NCBI GenBank assembly: GCA_016712415.1
Contig: JADJRC010000014.1
Coordinates: 1 to 64,000, forward strand
Source of the DNA: Lewinellaceae bacterium
GTDB taxonomy: Bacteria > Bacteroidota > Bacteroidia > Chitinophagales > Saprospiraceae
Reading direction: 5' to 3'
DNA: 64,000 bases
Shown: in pieces, positions 54,188 through 63,338 of the stretch
How positions within the stretch are numbered: the first letter of the stretch is position 1
Layout: every line of letters starts with the position of its first letter
Notes under the pieces: model-generated
What the model was told of the DNA's origin: nothing
What the model saw: only the letters and a program-made list of their open reading frames with translations
Databases searched by the model: none
Position numbers and translations under genes: made by a program

Positions 54188-54793
54188 ATGGATCTGCATC
54201 AAATCTGGTCGTCATTGCGGGAAGGCCTGCTCGCCACCACTCCCCTCGAATTCATCGCGGTCTTTTTCGGCATCGCAAGCGTCATTTATTCCCGGAAGGA
54301 AAACATCCTGGTCTATCCGACAGGCATCGTCAATACCACCATTTATATTTACCTCAGCATCGCCGGCGGCCTGTACGCCGAGGCCGGGGTCAACTTTTAT
54401 TACACGGTCATGAGTATCGTGGGCTGGGTATTGTGGGCCCAAAAAAGAGCCGGGGAAAATGTGCTGCACATCACCCGGTCGTCCGCGCGTGAATGGCTCG
54501 CCGCCACCACTTTTTTCGGCGTTTGCTGGATTGCCCTGTGGTATGTACTCCAACGGTTTACCGACAGCACAGTTCCCCTTGCCGACGGCTTTGCTTCGGC
54601 GGCGGCCTATACCGGCATGTGGCTCATGGCGCGCAAAAAACTGGAAAACTGGATATGGTGGATCGTCACCAATATCGCGTCCATCCCGCTGTATTTTGTC
54701 AAGGGGTATGTTTTCACCAGTTTTCAGTACCTGGTTTTCCTGGTGCTGGCAGTGATGGGGTATGTGGCGTGGCGGAAGAAGTTGAACGTCTGA
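54188..54793 (+). CDS. pnuC: Nicotinamide riboside transporter PnuC
   Basis: A 201-residue PnuC-family transporter with seven helices. Family features are FFGIASVIYSRKENILVYPTGI, ARKKLENWIWWIVTNIASIP (WxxWxxxN pocket) and LVFLVLAVMGYVAWRK. It facilitates nicotinamide riboside (or thiamine in PnuT relatives) uptake. No riboswitch is seen upstream. It starts 66 bases after the peptide gene. Confidence 0.93.
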   Translation: MDLHQIWSSLREGLLATTPLEFIAVFFGIASVIYSRKENILVYPTGIVNTTIYIYLSIAGGLYAEAGVNFYYTVMSIVGWVLWAQKRAGENVLHITRSSAREWLAATTFFGVCWIALWYVLQRFTDSTVPLADGFASAAAYTGMWLMARKKLENWIWWIVTNIASIPLYFVKGYVFTSFQYLVFLVLAVMGYVAWRKKLNV

Positions 54794-54813
54794 GGGTTCT
54801 TTCCCGCTAGGAA

Positions 54814-54912
54814 TTTCCCGCAGATCGACGCAGAAAAAATACGCGGAAATACGCAGAATGTTATCAAATCTGCGAGTATCAGCGGTGTTTTTCTGCGCCA
54901 ATCTGCGGGAAA
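54814..54912. repeat. Palindromic TTTCCCGCAGAT...ATCTGCGGGAAA element
   Basis: The outer arms TTTCCCGCAGATCGACGCAG and CTGCGCCAATCTGCGGGAAA are complementary with one loop; the inner part repeats ACGCGGAAATACGCAGAA. It is located between the convergent pnuC and cdsA ends. Confidence 0.8.
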
Positions 54913-54922
54913 CATCCCCCTC

Positions 54923-55798
54923 TCACGATGAAAAAATCATCAGCGCCAGCCACGCAAAAGGTATCATAAAAATAAAGGCATCGAAGCGGTCGAGCAGACC
55001 GCCGTGGCCGGGCAGCAGGTTGCCGGAATCCTTGACACCGACGCTGCGTTTGAGCATGCTTTACACCAGGTCGCCGAGGGTGCCGAACACGGCGGCCACA
55101 ACCCCGAGCGCCAGCCATTGGGGTGTGGAGAAATCAGGGAAAACAAGGGACAAACCCCAGGCCATCAGTACCGCACCGATGCCTCCGCCGATCGTGCCTT
55201 CCCAGGTCTTTTTGGGCGATATGCGCTCGAACAGTTTAGTCCTGCCAAATTTTGAGCCTACAAAATAAGCAACCGTGTCATTGCTCCAGACCAGTAGCAA
55301 CAGGCCGAATACGCGGTTGGGATGATAATAAGACGACCCGACGGTAGCAATAGAAAAAAGCAACACGATGGGCAGGCCGATATAAAAAAGCCCTGCCAGG
55401 TAATACCCAATGTAAGCGAACGGCGATTTGCCAGCGAGAAAAAGTTCAACAATAGTCAGAAGCAGCGATGCAAAAATCACAAGAGCTACGGTAACGACCA
55501 ACGCCTCTTCATGCGCATACCAGTAACCGGCGATCCTTTCCGCTTCCATAGTATGGCCACAGGCATCATACGATAAAATATACCTAAAGGGCAAAAAAGG
55601 GATCAATCCTGTCACGACACCTATTATTCGCCTTGCCTTGATAAACGATTCTCCGGCCGGAAGTAAGAGGCCCATGAATTCCCACAGGCAACCCGCTGCA
55701 ATCAGAAAAAAAAGGCAGAAACAGCATAAACTTCCGCCGTATACTCCGGCAATCATGGCAGCCCCGAAAAAGATAGCGGTTATGATTCGTTGTCGCAT
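54923..55798 (-). pseudogene. cdsA: Phosphatidate cytidylyltransferase CdsA, in-frame stop
   Basis: CdsA makes CDP-diacylglycerol, precursor of all phospholipids, in the inner membrane. The open part (55061-55798, 245 residues) carries eight or so helices and ISPKKTWEGTIGGG. It ends GTLGDLV-TAA, and the same frame then continues SMLKRSVGVKDSGNLLPGHG and GLLDRFD to TGA 54923. The family signature S-x(3)KR-x(4)KD...PGHGG-x(2)DR therefore lies wholly beyond the stop. In relatives the codon is GAA (GDLVESMLKRS). One G-to-T change explains it: sequencing error or a real nonsense mutation in an essential gene. Confidence 0.9.
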
Positions 55799-55857
55799 TG
55801 TCGCATTGTTAGTATTGCTCTTGTTGTTTGGATTGTTGCATGGTTACTGCCATGCTT

Positions 55858-55938
55858 TGGCATACGTACGACGGACTCCCAGGTCCGTTCTGCGCGCGCC
55901 GTTTCGACGGATTTGGAAATCCGTCGTACATAGGCACA
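55858..55938. repeat. GTACGACGGA...TCCGTCGTAC palindromic repeat
   Basis: The repeat GTACGACGGACTCC...ACGGATTTGGAAATCCGTCGTAC, with a strong inner ACGGATTT/AAATCCGT stem, lies in the 150-base gap between cdsA and the hydrolase. No gene is seen. Confidence 0.75.
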
Positions 55939-55946
55939 AAACCAGA

Positions 55947-57185
55947 TTATTCTTCCCCTTTTACCTTTTCCCACAATTCTGAAAACGACCGCTCGCTGGC
56001 CTCCATGTTTTCCTTGCTGCGGTTGTTCTGTTTTATATCCCATTCTCCCTCATCGTTTTTGAACAGCAGGAAAGGAAAAACGTAATTGTTCCCCCTGAGT
56101 GTGTCGCCCAGCAATCCGAAACGCAGGTCGTTCACCTGAAGCGTGTCGCCGTGATACGGTTTTACATTGTAATATCCGTTTGAAAACCAGCGCAAAAAGG
56201 TGTAAGCGCGGTCATCTTCCGGGATATGAGAAAGCAACTGGTGGTTTTTGGGTATGACGGATATCCTGTTATACCCCGGTCGCCGGTCATTGAAGCCATA
56301 CAGACCGAAATAATAGGCCGTGTCGCCTTCAGCCAGACCCGTCCACACAATGTTGTTGAAAATAGATGGATTGGTCTGGTAACGCTGGTAGGCGATACCT
56401 TTTTCCTGCATCGACTGTTCCAGCGCGCGATTGACCGTCACCTTGTGCCACATGGTATAGATCAGGATATAACCGCAAAACCAGGCAAGGCCCGCATAAT
56501 TCCAGGTCGCCCGAAGCCTGTTGCTGCGGGCAAAACGTGATGCCACAACAAGGCAGATCAGGAAAGGCACGGTGCAAACCGGATCAACAACCGATACCGT
56601 GCTCCACTGCACCCGGTAGTCGCTGAAAGGCTGCAAGACCTGGGTACCCCAATTCGTAAAGCAGTCCAGGATCGGGTGGGTAAAGATCGACCAGAAAAAC
56701 AGGGCCACCCAGGTGCCGTACGGCGCCTCCACCAGCGACAGGTCGCGTTGCCAGTAGTCGCGCCACAACTTCCAGGCAAACCAGCCGCCCAATACAACAG
56801 TCGGAATCAAAATATACCAACTCAGCCCTTCACCAAGCAATACCGGAATAAAATTAATACCGGTAGCCGCACCCAGGTAAAACAACAGCCACAACGACAT
56901 GGCCCCTGCTTTATATCCCCTTTGTTTGTAAATATTACCCCCGTAAAACCACTCCGTCAATTTGGCCAGTACCCACGGCGCCAGCGCGGCGAACAAAAAG
57001 GAGTGCATGAACCCGCGGTGAAACGCCGTCGCCCCGATCTCATCGGTAAAAAAACTGGCAAACACATCCAGATCGGGGATTGTACCGCCCACCGCTCCCC
57101 AGAGCATGGCCCGGTTGCCTAGTTTTTTCCCGGCCACCACTTCGCCACATGCGGCGCCGAGTACGATTTGGGTGAGAGAATCCAT
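55947..57185 (-). CDS. Membrane-bound metal-dependent hydrolase (YdjM/DUF457-type)
   Basis: A 412-residue protein from ATG 57185 (MDSLTQIVLGAACGEVVAGK). It matches the YdjM-like family: GAVGGTIPDLDVFASFF (metal Asp), FHRGFMHSFLFAAL (HRGxTH-like) and ILDCFTNWGTQVLQPFSDYR. The C-terminal half is a soluble domain of unknown role. Upstream in-frame sequence to 57329 is made of heptamer-repeat codons (IIHHSSLIIHHHHSSL) and was not included. Confidence 0.85.
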   Translation of the reverse strand: MDSLTQIVLGAACGEVVAGKKLGNRAMLWGAVGGTIPDLDVFASFFTDEIGATAFHRGFMHSFLFAALAPWVLAKLTEWFYGGNIYKQRGYKAGAMSLWLLFYLGAATGINFIPVLLGEGLSWYILIPTVVLGGWFAWKLWRDYWQRDLSLVEAPYGTWVALFFWSIFTHPILDCFTNWGTQVLQPFSDYRVQWSTVSVVDPVCTVPFLICLVVASRFARSNRLRATWNYAGLAWFCGYILIYTMWHKVTVNRALEQSMQEKGIAYQRYQTNPSIFNNIVWTGLAEGDTAYYFGLYGFNDRRPGYNRISVIPKNHQLLSHIPEDDRAYTFLRWFSNGYYNVKPYHGDTLQVNDLRFGLLGDTLRGNNYVFPFLLFKNDEGEWDIKQNNRSKENMEASERSFSELWEKVKGEE

Positions 57186-57255
57186 GAGTGAATGATGAGT
57201 GATGAGTGATGAATGATGATGATGAATGATGAGTGATGAATGATGAATGATGAAT
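57186..57255. repeat. GATGAAT/GATGAGT heptanucleotide array
   Basis: About ten copies of a 7-base unit (complement of ATTCATC) lie directly upstream of the hydrolase start codon, which is itself adjacent to the array. Confidence 0.85.
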
Positions 57256-57600
57256 GTTACGAAATGTGTGAGTTTGGGATCGGATTTTACAGAAACGGAT
57301 ATTATAGCCCGGGGTAAACGGGAAGGCAAAGGAGCGGTATAAACTGCAATAGTCTAAACATGTAACCCGCTGACTGTAGAGTCAGGTTCTGACAATTTCA
57401 TAAAACAAATTTGTACAGATGTCTGTAATAACCTATACTCGACCGTACAAAGTATCTCGATGCCGGGCAGGACTTCTCTGACAGTTCCCATTTGTCAGCC
57501 TAATCTCTACTGGCCTGCTTAAGAGGGCGTTAGGCCGAAAAATACTCACAGTAAGGTTGTCCGTTTAAGCCCAACTGCAAGAGTGGTTGTCGGTAAAATC
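57256..57600. other. Gene-free spacer
   Basis: About 345 bases without a credible ORF, tRNA or clear promoter on either strand. A weak palindrome and no repeat element were noticed. Confidence 0.5.
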
Positions 57601-57626
57601 AAAGCCTGACCTTTACAAAAAAAAAA

Positions 57627-57676
57627 TTCATCATTCCTCATTCACCATTCATCATTCCTCATTCATCATTCCTAGT
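57627..57676. repeat. ATTCATC/ATTCCTC/ATTCACC heptanucleotide array
   Basis: Seven or so 7-base units that overlap the 3' end of the hypothetical gene; they supply its last codons and stop. Confidence 0.85.
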
Positions 57677-58204
57677 AAGTATTGCCCGCTGGAATACCCC
57701 GAACGGATACGTGATGACCTCCGGAATATCTTCCTCGCCCTGTCTGGTCTTGCCGGTGCTGCTGGCCTTTTCTTCTCTGCCGGACATCACCTCGAATACC
57801 ATCGTTTTTTCGTCTGTCTTTTCATAGGTACAAAGTACCCGGCTGCCCTGCACCACAAACCAGCACATGAATTTGGGTCCGTACAGGTAACTTTCCATCG
57901 CAATAGAGTTTTTTTCGTCCACTTTCCACAAACCTTTTTCAGGTGCAACGGGTACCAGTTCATAGGGCCGCCAATCCTGTTCTTTGGAGCCGTAGATCAG
58001 GCCGAAAGTGTACCGTCCTTCCTTCGAGGTATCGATTTTATGGATTTCGATGGTCATGGCCACCGACTGCACTTTCCCTTTGCCGTTATAAATATCGAGC
58101 GTTCCGATCCACTCGCCTTCCCAGGACATGGGGAACTGATCTGCCTCCTGAGCACAAAGGGCTGACAGGCAAGCCATTGAAACAAAAAAGAGAAGAATAC
58201 GCAT
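57659..58204 (-). CDS. Secreted hypothetical protein
   Basis: A 181-residue exported protein from ATG 58204 (MRILLFFVSMACLSALCAQE, signal cleaved after LCA). The mature part begins MSWEGEWIGTLDIYNGKGKV, beta-rich with several tryptophans. I do not recognise the family. The last five codons and the stop (RNDE-stop) come from a heptamer array, so the C-terminus is probably altered by the repeat. Confidence 0.6.
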   Translation of the reverse strand: MRILLFFVSMACLSALCAQEADQFPMSWEGEWIGTLDIYNGKGKVQSVAMTIEIHKIDTSKEGRYTFGLIYGSKEQDWRPYELVPVAPEKGLWKVDEKNSIAMESYLYGPKFMCWFVVQGSRVLCTYEKTDEKTMVFEVMSGREEKASSTGKTRQGEEDIPEVITYPFGVFQRAILTRNDE

Positions 58205-58333
58205 CACGTACTGATTGGTTAAAAAGCGGGGCAAAAGTAGCCAACAATCCGCTCCAAGAGGAAAAATGCCTATTTTTCGCCGGAACATTCGACAAGTACA
58301 CTTAAACGCCGGAAAAACAACGGCACGGCTTAT

Positions 58334-60121
58334 ATGAAACTACCCTCTCCCGGATTTTTACTCAACGCATTTTTTCAGGCTGCCCGGCGCTTCCCCGGCG
58401 CCCTGCTGGCAGCCGGCATCGGCGTAGTTGCCGTGTTTGCACTCATTGATAATTACGACAAGGATTTGTGCGCGCGCTACTGGATGGTTGCCCAGTTGGG
58501 CCTGCCGCTGATGATCGGTATCGTCGCTTTTGTGGAATCGAAAGGCTGGGAAGAAAAGCGCAGTTGGATGCTGCAAGGACTCGGACTGGTCGCGCTGGCA
58601 GGTTACTGGTTTGTGCTGGAGCCCTCCTCTTCGACTTTTGAGTACACCGTCCTGCCGAAATACCTGGTGTTGCTGCTTGTGGCGCACTTGTTTGTAGCCG
58701 TGGCGCCTTACCTGAACCGCCGTTCCGTGGCCGATTTCTGGGAGTACAACCGCCAGGTTTTTGCCAATATTGTGGTCGGGGCTGTATTTACCCTGATCCT
58801 GAATACAGGCCTGTCGCTGGCAATTCTGGCTGTCGACCAGTTGTTCGACCTGACTATTGACAACCGCATCTACCTGAAACTGTTCGCCCTGCTGGCCGGC
58901 ATATTCAATACGATCTATTTTTTATACCATTTCCCGAAGGAATATACCCTCAGCGATGCCGACGGGGGCTACAACGCTATTTTCAAGAACCTGTGCAAGT
59001 ATATCCTGATTCCCATCGTCGGTTTGTATTTCCTGATCCTGTACACCTACGGCGGTAAAATACTGGCCACCTGGAACCTGCCGAAAGGCTGGGTGTCCTC
59101 CCTGGTGCTCGGCTTCTCGGTAGCCGGCATCTTTACCTACCTGCTCAATTTCTACCTGCCGGAACACGACGACAGCGCCTGGGTGCGCGCCTTCCGCCGC
59201 TGGTTCTGGTGGGTGCAACTCCCGCTTACGGCGCTGCTGTTTGTCGCCATAGCCAAACGCATCGGGGATTATGGCGTTACGGAGCCACGTTTCCTGGTGG
59301 CGCACCTCGGCGTCTGGCTGGCCGCCACCTGCCTGTATTTTTTGTTTTCCAAACACGACAACATCAAGTTCATCCCGATCTCCCTGGCACTGTTCGCCCT
59401 GTTGTTTGCGTTCGGGCCGTTCAATGCCATGCGTGTATCGGAACGAAGCCAGGAAAAGGTATTACTCGGTTTGCTGGAAAAAAACGGACGGCTGGAGAAC
59501 GGGCGACTAAAACAGGGAACAACAGCAGTGCCGGACAGCGTGGTTTTTCAAATACAATCCGCCCTGGAATTTCTGGACAACCGCGGCGCGCTGTCGCGGA
59601 TGGATTGGCTGCCGATGCCGCCGGACAGTTTTCCTTCAATTCAATTCCGTTCCCGCTCCTCGGCCATCGCAGCATGGGCCGGCATTACCACAAAAAGCGA
59701 TCAACTCTATTCGCACACCCTGGCTATTGAATCAACGGAAATGAAATTCCAGCAATCGGCGGAGATAAAGGGATTCCAGGCTTTCTACAGCGTGAACTTG
59801 GGGAATGAATTGCCGAAAACATTGGATGACGGTAACCGGTTTGGCATTTCGAAAGACGGGAAGCGGATCGAATGGTACAAGATTTCGGCCGGCAAGTCCG
59901 CCCTCCTGGAGTCGTTTGACCTGTCCAGACAACTGCAAAAATGGACCGCCGTAAATGAACAAAGCACCTACGAGTCGCTGCCTCCATCCGACCTGACCTT
60001 TGACCTGATCGGGAAAAAAGCGACGCTCAGAATCGTCGCAACCCATGTCACTATCGGGCGTCAGCCGACAGGCCCGCAACTCCAGGAATTGACCGGTTAC
60101 CTGTTTCTTAAAGAAAAATAA
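58334..60121 (+). CDS. DUF4153 family membrane protein
   Basis: A 595-residue protein. About 11-12 membrane helices fill the first 370 residues, including ILNTGLSLAILAVDQLFDLT and the FLYHFPKEYTLSDADGG loop, typical of DUF4153. The C-terminal 220 residues form a soluble domain (LEFLDNRGALSRMDWLPMPP). Function unknown; often next to regulators or envelope genes. It is followed by the M1 peptidase 27 bases later. Confidence 0.8.
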   Translation: MKLPSPGFLLNAFFQAARRFPGALLAAGIGVVAVFALIDNYDKDLCARYWMVAQLGLPLMIGIVAFVESKGWEEKRSWMLQGLGLVALAGYWFVLEPSSSTFEYTVLPKYLVLLLVAHLFVAVAPYLNRRSVADFWEYNRQVFANIVVGAVFTLILNTGLSLAILAVDQLFDLTIDNRIYLKLFALLAGIFNTIYFLYHFPKEYTLSDADGGYNAIFKNLCKYILIPIVGLYFLILYTYGGKILATWNLPKGWVSSLVLGFSVAGIFTYLLNFYLPEHDDSAWVRAFRRWFWWVQLPLTALLFVAIAKRIGDYGVTEPRFLVAHLGVWLAATCLYFLFSKHDNIKFIPISLALFALLFAFGPFNAMRVSERSQEKVLLGLLEKNGRLENGRLKQGTTAVPDSVVFQIQSALEFLDNRGALSRMDWLPMPPDSFPSIQFRSRSSAIAAWAGITTKSDQLYSHTLAIESTEMKFQQSAEIKGFQAFYSVNLGNELPKTLDDGNRFGISKDGKRIEWYKISAGKSALLESFDLSRQLQKWTAVNEQSTYESLPPSDLTFDLIGKKATLRIVATHVTIGRQPTGPQLQELTGYLFLKEK

Positions 60122-60148
60122 TACACCCTGCTCCCACATCAGAGGAAT

Positions 60149-63100
60149 ATGAAATACCTGTTGCTGTTCATTATAGCCCTGCCCCTCCTGCTTTTCTCAC
60201 AAACACCCGAATCCCACAAACCCGCTCAACCATATTTCCAGCAGGAAGTCAATTTTAAAATTGCCGTAACCCTCGACGACACGGCCCATACCGTTAGCGG
60301 CAGCATCGATATTGAATACGTCAACAACGCGCCCGATGCGCTGAACGAAATATGGATGCACCTGTGGGGCAACGCTTTCAAAAACCGCGAAACGGCTTTT
60401 TGCCGCCAAAAACTGCGCGACGGCGACACCCGTTTTTACTTCGCCGAAGCAAAAGACCTGGGCTATTTTAAAAACCTCGATTTCAGCGTCGACGGACAAA
60501 AAGTGGCCTGGCACTACGACAAGGCAAACCCCGACATTGCCCTGATCACACTCGCCAAACCGCTTCCTCCCGGTGGCCGGATTGTGATATCGACCCCCTT
60601 TGTGCTCAAAATACCGGCGTCATTTTCCCGGCTCGGCCATGTGCGCACTTCCTACCAGATGACCCAGTGGTTTCCCAAACCCGCCGTGTACGACAACCGG
60701 GGCTGGCACCCGATGCCTTACCTCGACATGGGCGAGTTTTACTCGGAGTTCGGGTCGTTTGATGTGACGATCACCCTGCCCGATAATTATGTGGTTGGCG
60801 CGACAGGCGTGCTGCAAACGCCTTCGGAGATCGAGTTCCTGCAACGCAGGGTGGAAGAGACCAAACTGCTGGACTGGAACAAATACCGCGACACTTTTCC
60901 AGCCTCGTCCAAAACATTCAAAACGCTCCGGTACACGGCAGAGCAGGTCCACGACTTTGCCTGGTTTGCCGACAAACGCTTTCTCGTGCAGCGCGATACC
61001 GCGCACCTGGCCGGCGGGCGCACAGTAGATTGCTGGAGTATGTTCACCGATACCCGGCGCAAGGATCGCCCCTGGTCCAAATCCGCCTTTTACGTCCGCC
61101 GCGCCGTGGAATTCTACTCCGAAAAAGTCGGCGAATACCCCTGGCCGCATGCCACCGCCGTCCATTCGGCGCTCAGCGCAGGCGGCGGTATGGAGTACCC
61201 CATGATCACCGTCATCGGCAATGCCTCCTCGGGCGAAGACCTTGACGAAGTGATTACCCACGAGGTGGGCCACAACTGGTTTTACGGCATCCTGGCCTCC
61301 AATGAGCGCGATCATCCCTTTATGGACGAGGGGCTGAACTCTTATTACGAAATGCGCTACATGAAGCAGTACTATGCTTCCTATACACCAATAGACCTGC
61401 CTGCATTTATTCTCAATCCCGAAAAAAGCGGTCCGCTGCTCGAAAACGGCTACTTGCTGCTCGCCCGCGAGCGCCTGGACACCCCGCCCGACACCCACTC
61501 CGACGATTTTACCCCCATTGCCTACGGCCTCCAGGTGTACATGAAAACGGCGCTTTGCATGGCCTGGCTGGAGCAGGCTGTCGGCGCCGAACGCCTCGAC
61601 GCCGCCATGCGCGAATACTACCGGCAATGGCAGTTCCGGCATCCGTATCCCGACGACCTGAAAAAGGTGTTTCAGGATCAGGGGCTTGAGGCCGACTGGT
61701 TTTTCGAAACCATTCAATCACAGAAACGGGCCGACTTTGTGCTAAAAAATGCAGTGCGGGAGGCCAACGGAACATGGAAACTGGATATCGGAAATTATGG
61801 CGAACTGAATGCACCCTATTCCGTGACCGCCCTTAAAGCCGGAAAACCGGTGGAAACGAAATGGTACACCTCAACAGGGACGGTTGAATTCCCGCCTTCG
61901 GATGCCGATGCTTTTGAAATCGATCATGCGCATACGGTGCTGGACCTGAACCGGAAAAACAACCTGCGGCGGACCGGCGGTTTCCTGCCCGCTTTCGAGC
62001 CGCTTGAGGTGCGCGGTTTTACTCCTTTTCAGCATCCGGGGCGCAGCACGATAGCCATAATGCCCGGTATCGGATGGAACAACTACGACAAAACCATCGT
62101 CGGCGCGATAATATACAACCCGCCGATGCCTCCACGCCGTTTCCAGTATTACCTGGCGCCGGGATTCGCTACCGGCTCGGGGCGTTTCGCAGGATTTGCT
62201 GACCTCCGCTGGAAAATATTTACCAGGGGGTTGGCCTCCCGGATTACCGTGGGATTAAGCGCCAAAACCTACGATTTCGACTACAACTGGAAAGACGATT
62301 ATTACCTGAAATATTACAGGCTGGCGCCGCAGATCCGGGCCGATCTGCGCGACCGTTCCAACTCGTTCCGCCATTACCTGCAATTCCGCGTGCTGTTCAT
62401 CGGCAAGGAAAACGACGTTCGGACCGACGGTGCTTTTACGGGAAAAGTCTACGACCGCTACACGATTTATGAAACGCGTTATGTCGCAAAGCAGTCCAAA
62501 GCCCCCAACCCGTTCCACTTCACTGCGGCGCTGGAATGGCAGAACAGTCCGGACGCATTCGGCAATAAAGGAAAATACCTGCGCAACACCCTGGAATGGA
62601 AACAGCAGTACTATTATGCCCGGAAAAACAAGGTCACATTGCGCGCCTTTGCCGGCTTTTTTCTCCAAAACGACCGCCGCAATGCAGGCATCGTAGGTGG
62701 AGATGTGGCGCAGGCATCACTGGCGCTCAACCCGCAGGGCTTCAATGATTATCGTTTCGACGAAATATTCCTGGCCCGCAGCGGCGCCGACGGCCTACTC
62801 GGCCGGCAGGTCAGTCAAACTGAAGGCGGCTTTAAAGGAGCGTTCGGCTCTGCGTTTGCCGGCGCCTTCGGCAATTCCAACAATTTCATCCTCGCCCTGA
62901 ACCTGAAAGCCGACCTGCCCCGGCGGCTCCCGCTCGGCATCCCGATCAAACCCTGGTTTGATATCGGATGGTTCGACGACGCCACTTCAATAGGCGCCGG
63001 CCGGCCCTCCAGCGAGCAATTGCTGTGGAGCGGCGGACTGATGCTTGAGTTTTTCAACGGCGGGCTGGAGGTCTATTTCCCGCTGATCAATTCAAAAACG

Positions 63101-63244
63101 CTCAGGGATCGATACATTGAAGCGGGCGGCGGCGCCAACAGCAACGCTATTTTCGGTGGCGGCAATTACTTGAAGTGGATATCCTGGAGCATACGGATAC
63201 GCAATGCCGAACCCGCAGAAATCCTGGAAAATATGGTGCGGTAA
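60149..63244 (+). CDS. M1-family metallopeptidase fused to a probable outer-membrane beta-barrel
   Basis: A 1031-residue protein. Signal peptide MKYLLLFIIALPLLLFSQ. Residues about 30-520 are an M1 aminopeptidase: GGMEYPMITVIG (GAMEN-like exopeptidase motif, here GGMEY) and the zinc site HEVGHNWFYGILASNERDH with DEG 18 residues after the second His. Residues about 620-1031 are beta-rich with alternating aromatics (YYLAPGFATGSGRFAGFADL, FRVLFIGKENDV), suggesting a surface-antigen/barrel domain. The peptidase may thus be anchored in the outer membrane. The altered GAMEN motif could change specificity. Confidence 0.88.
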   Translation: MKYLLLFIIALPLLLFSQTPESHKPAQPYFQQEVNFKIAVTLDDTAHTVSGSIDIEYVNNAPDALNEIWMHLWGNAFKNRETAFCRQKLRDGDTRFYFAEAKDLGYFKNLDFSVDGQKVAWHYDKANPDIALITLAKPLPPGGRIVISTPFVLKIPASFSRLGHVRTSYQMTQWFPKPAVYDNRGWHPMPYLDMGEFYSEFGSFDVTITLPDNYVVGATGVLQTPSEIEFLQRRVEETKLLDWNKYRDTFPASSKTFKTLRYTAEQVHDFAWFADKRFLVQRDTAHLAGGRTVDCWSMFTDTRRKDRPWSKSAFYVRRAVEFYSEKVGEYPWPHATAVHSALSAGGGMEYPMITVIGNASSGEDLDEVITHEVGHNWFYGILASNERDHPFMDEGLNSYYEMRYMKQYYASYTPIDLPAFILNPEKSGPLLENGYLLLARERLDTPPDTHSDDFTPIAYGLQVYMKTALCMAWLEQAVGAERLDAAMREYYRQWQFRHPYPDDLKKVFQDQGLEADWFFETIQSQKRADFVLKNAVREANGTWKLDIGNYGELNAPYSVTALKAGKPVETKWYTSTGTVEFPPSDADAFEIDHAHTVLDLNRKNNLRRTGGFLPAFEPLEVRGFTPFQHPGRSTIAIMPGIGWNNYDKTIVGAIIYNPPMPPRRFQYYLAPGFATGSGRFAGFADLRWKIFTRGLASRITVGLSAKTYDFDYNWKDDYYLKYYRLAPQIRADLRDRSNSFRHYLQFRVLFIGKENDVRTDGAFTGKVYDRYTIYETRYVAKQSKAPNPFHFTAALEWQNSPDAFGNKGKYLRNTLEWKQQYYYARKNKVTLRAFAGFFLQNDRRNAGIVGGDVAQASLALNPQGFNDYRFDEIFLARSGADGLLGRQVSQTEGGFKGAFGSAFAGAFGNSNNFILALNLKADLPRRLPLGIPIKPWFDIGWFDDATSIGAGRPSSEQLLWSGGLMLEFFNGGLEVYFPLINSKTLRDRYIEAGGGANSNAIFGGGNYLKWISWSIRIRNAEPAEILENMVR

Positions 63245-63338
63245 GTGCTTGAGGCGGATAATTCCCGTTACCACCGCAGTGTATCTCCCTTACGGCAGGC
63301 ACAACCCGGTTTATTAAACGCAATATCAATTACATAAC

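Noticed and set aside
57186..57329. N-terminal extension of the membrane hydrolase with His/Ser repeats
   Set aside because: Its codons are just the heptamer array read through; the family begins at MDSLTQ.
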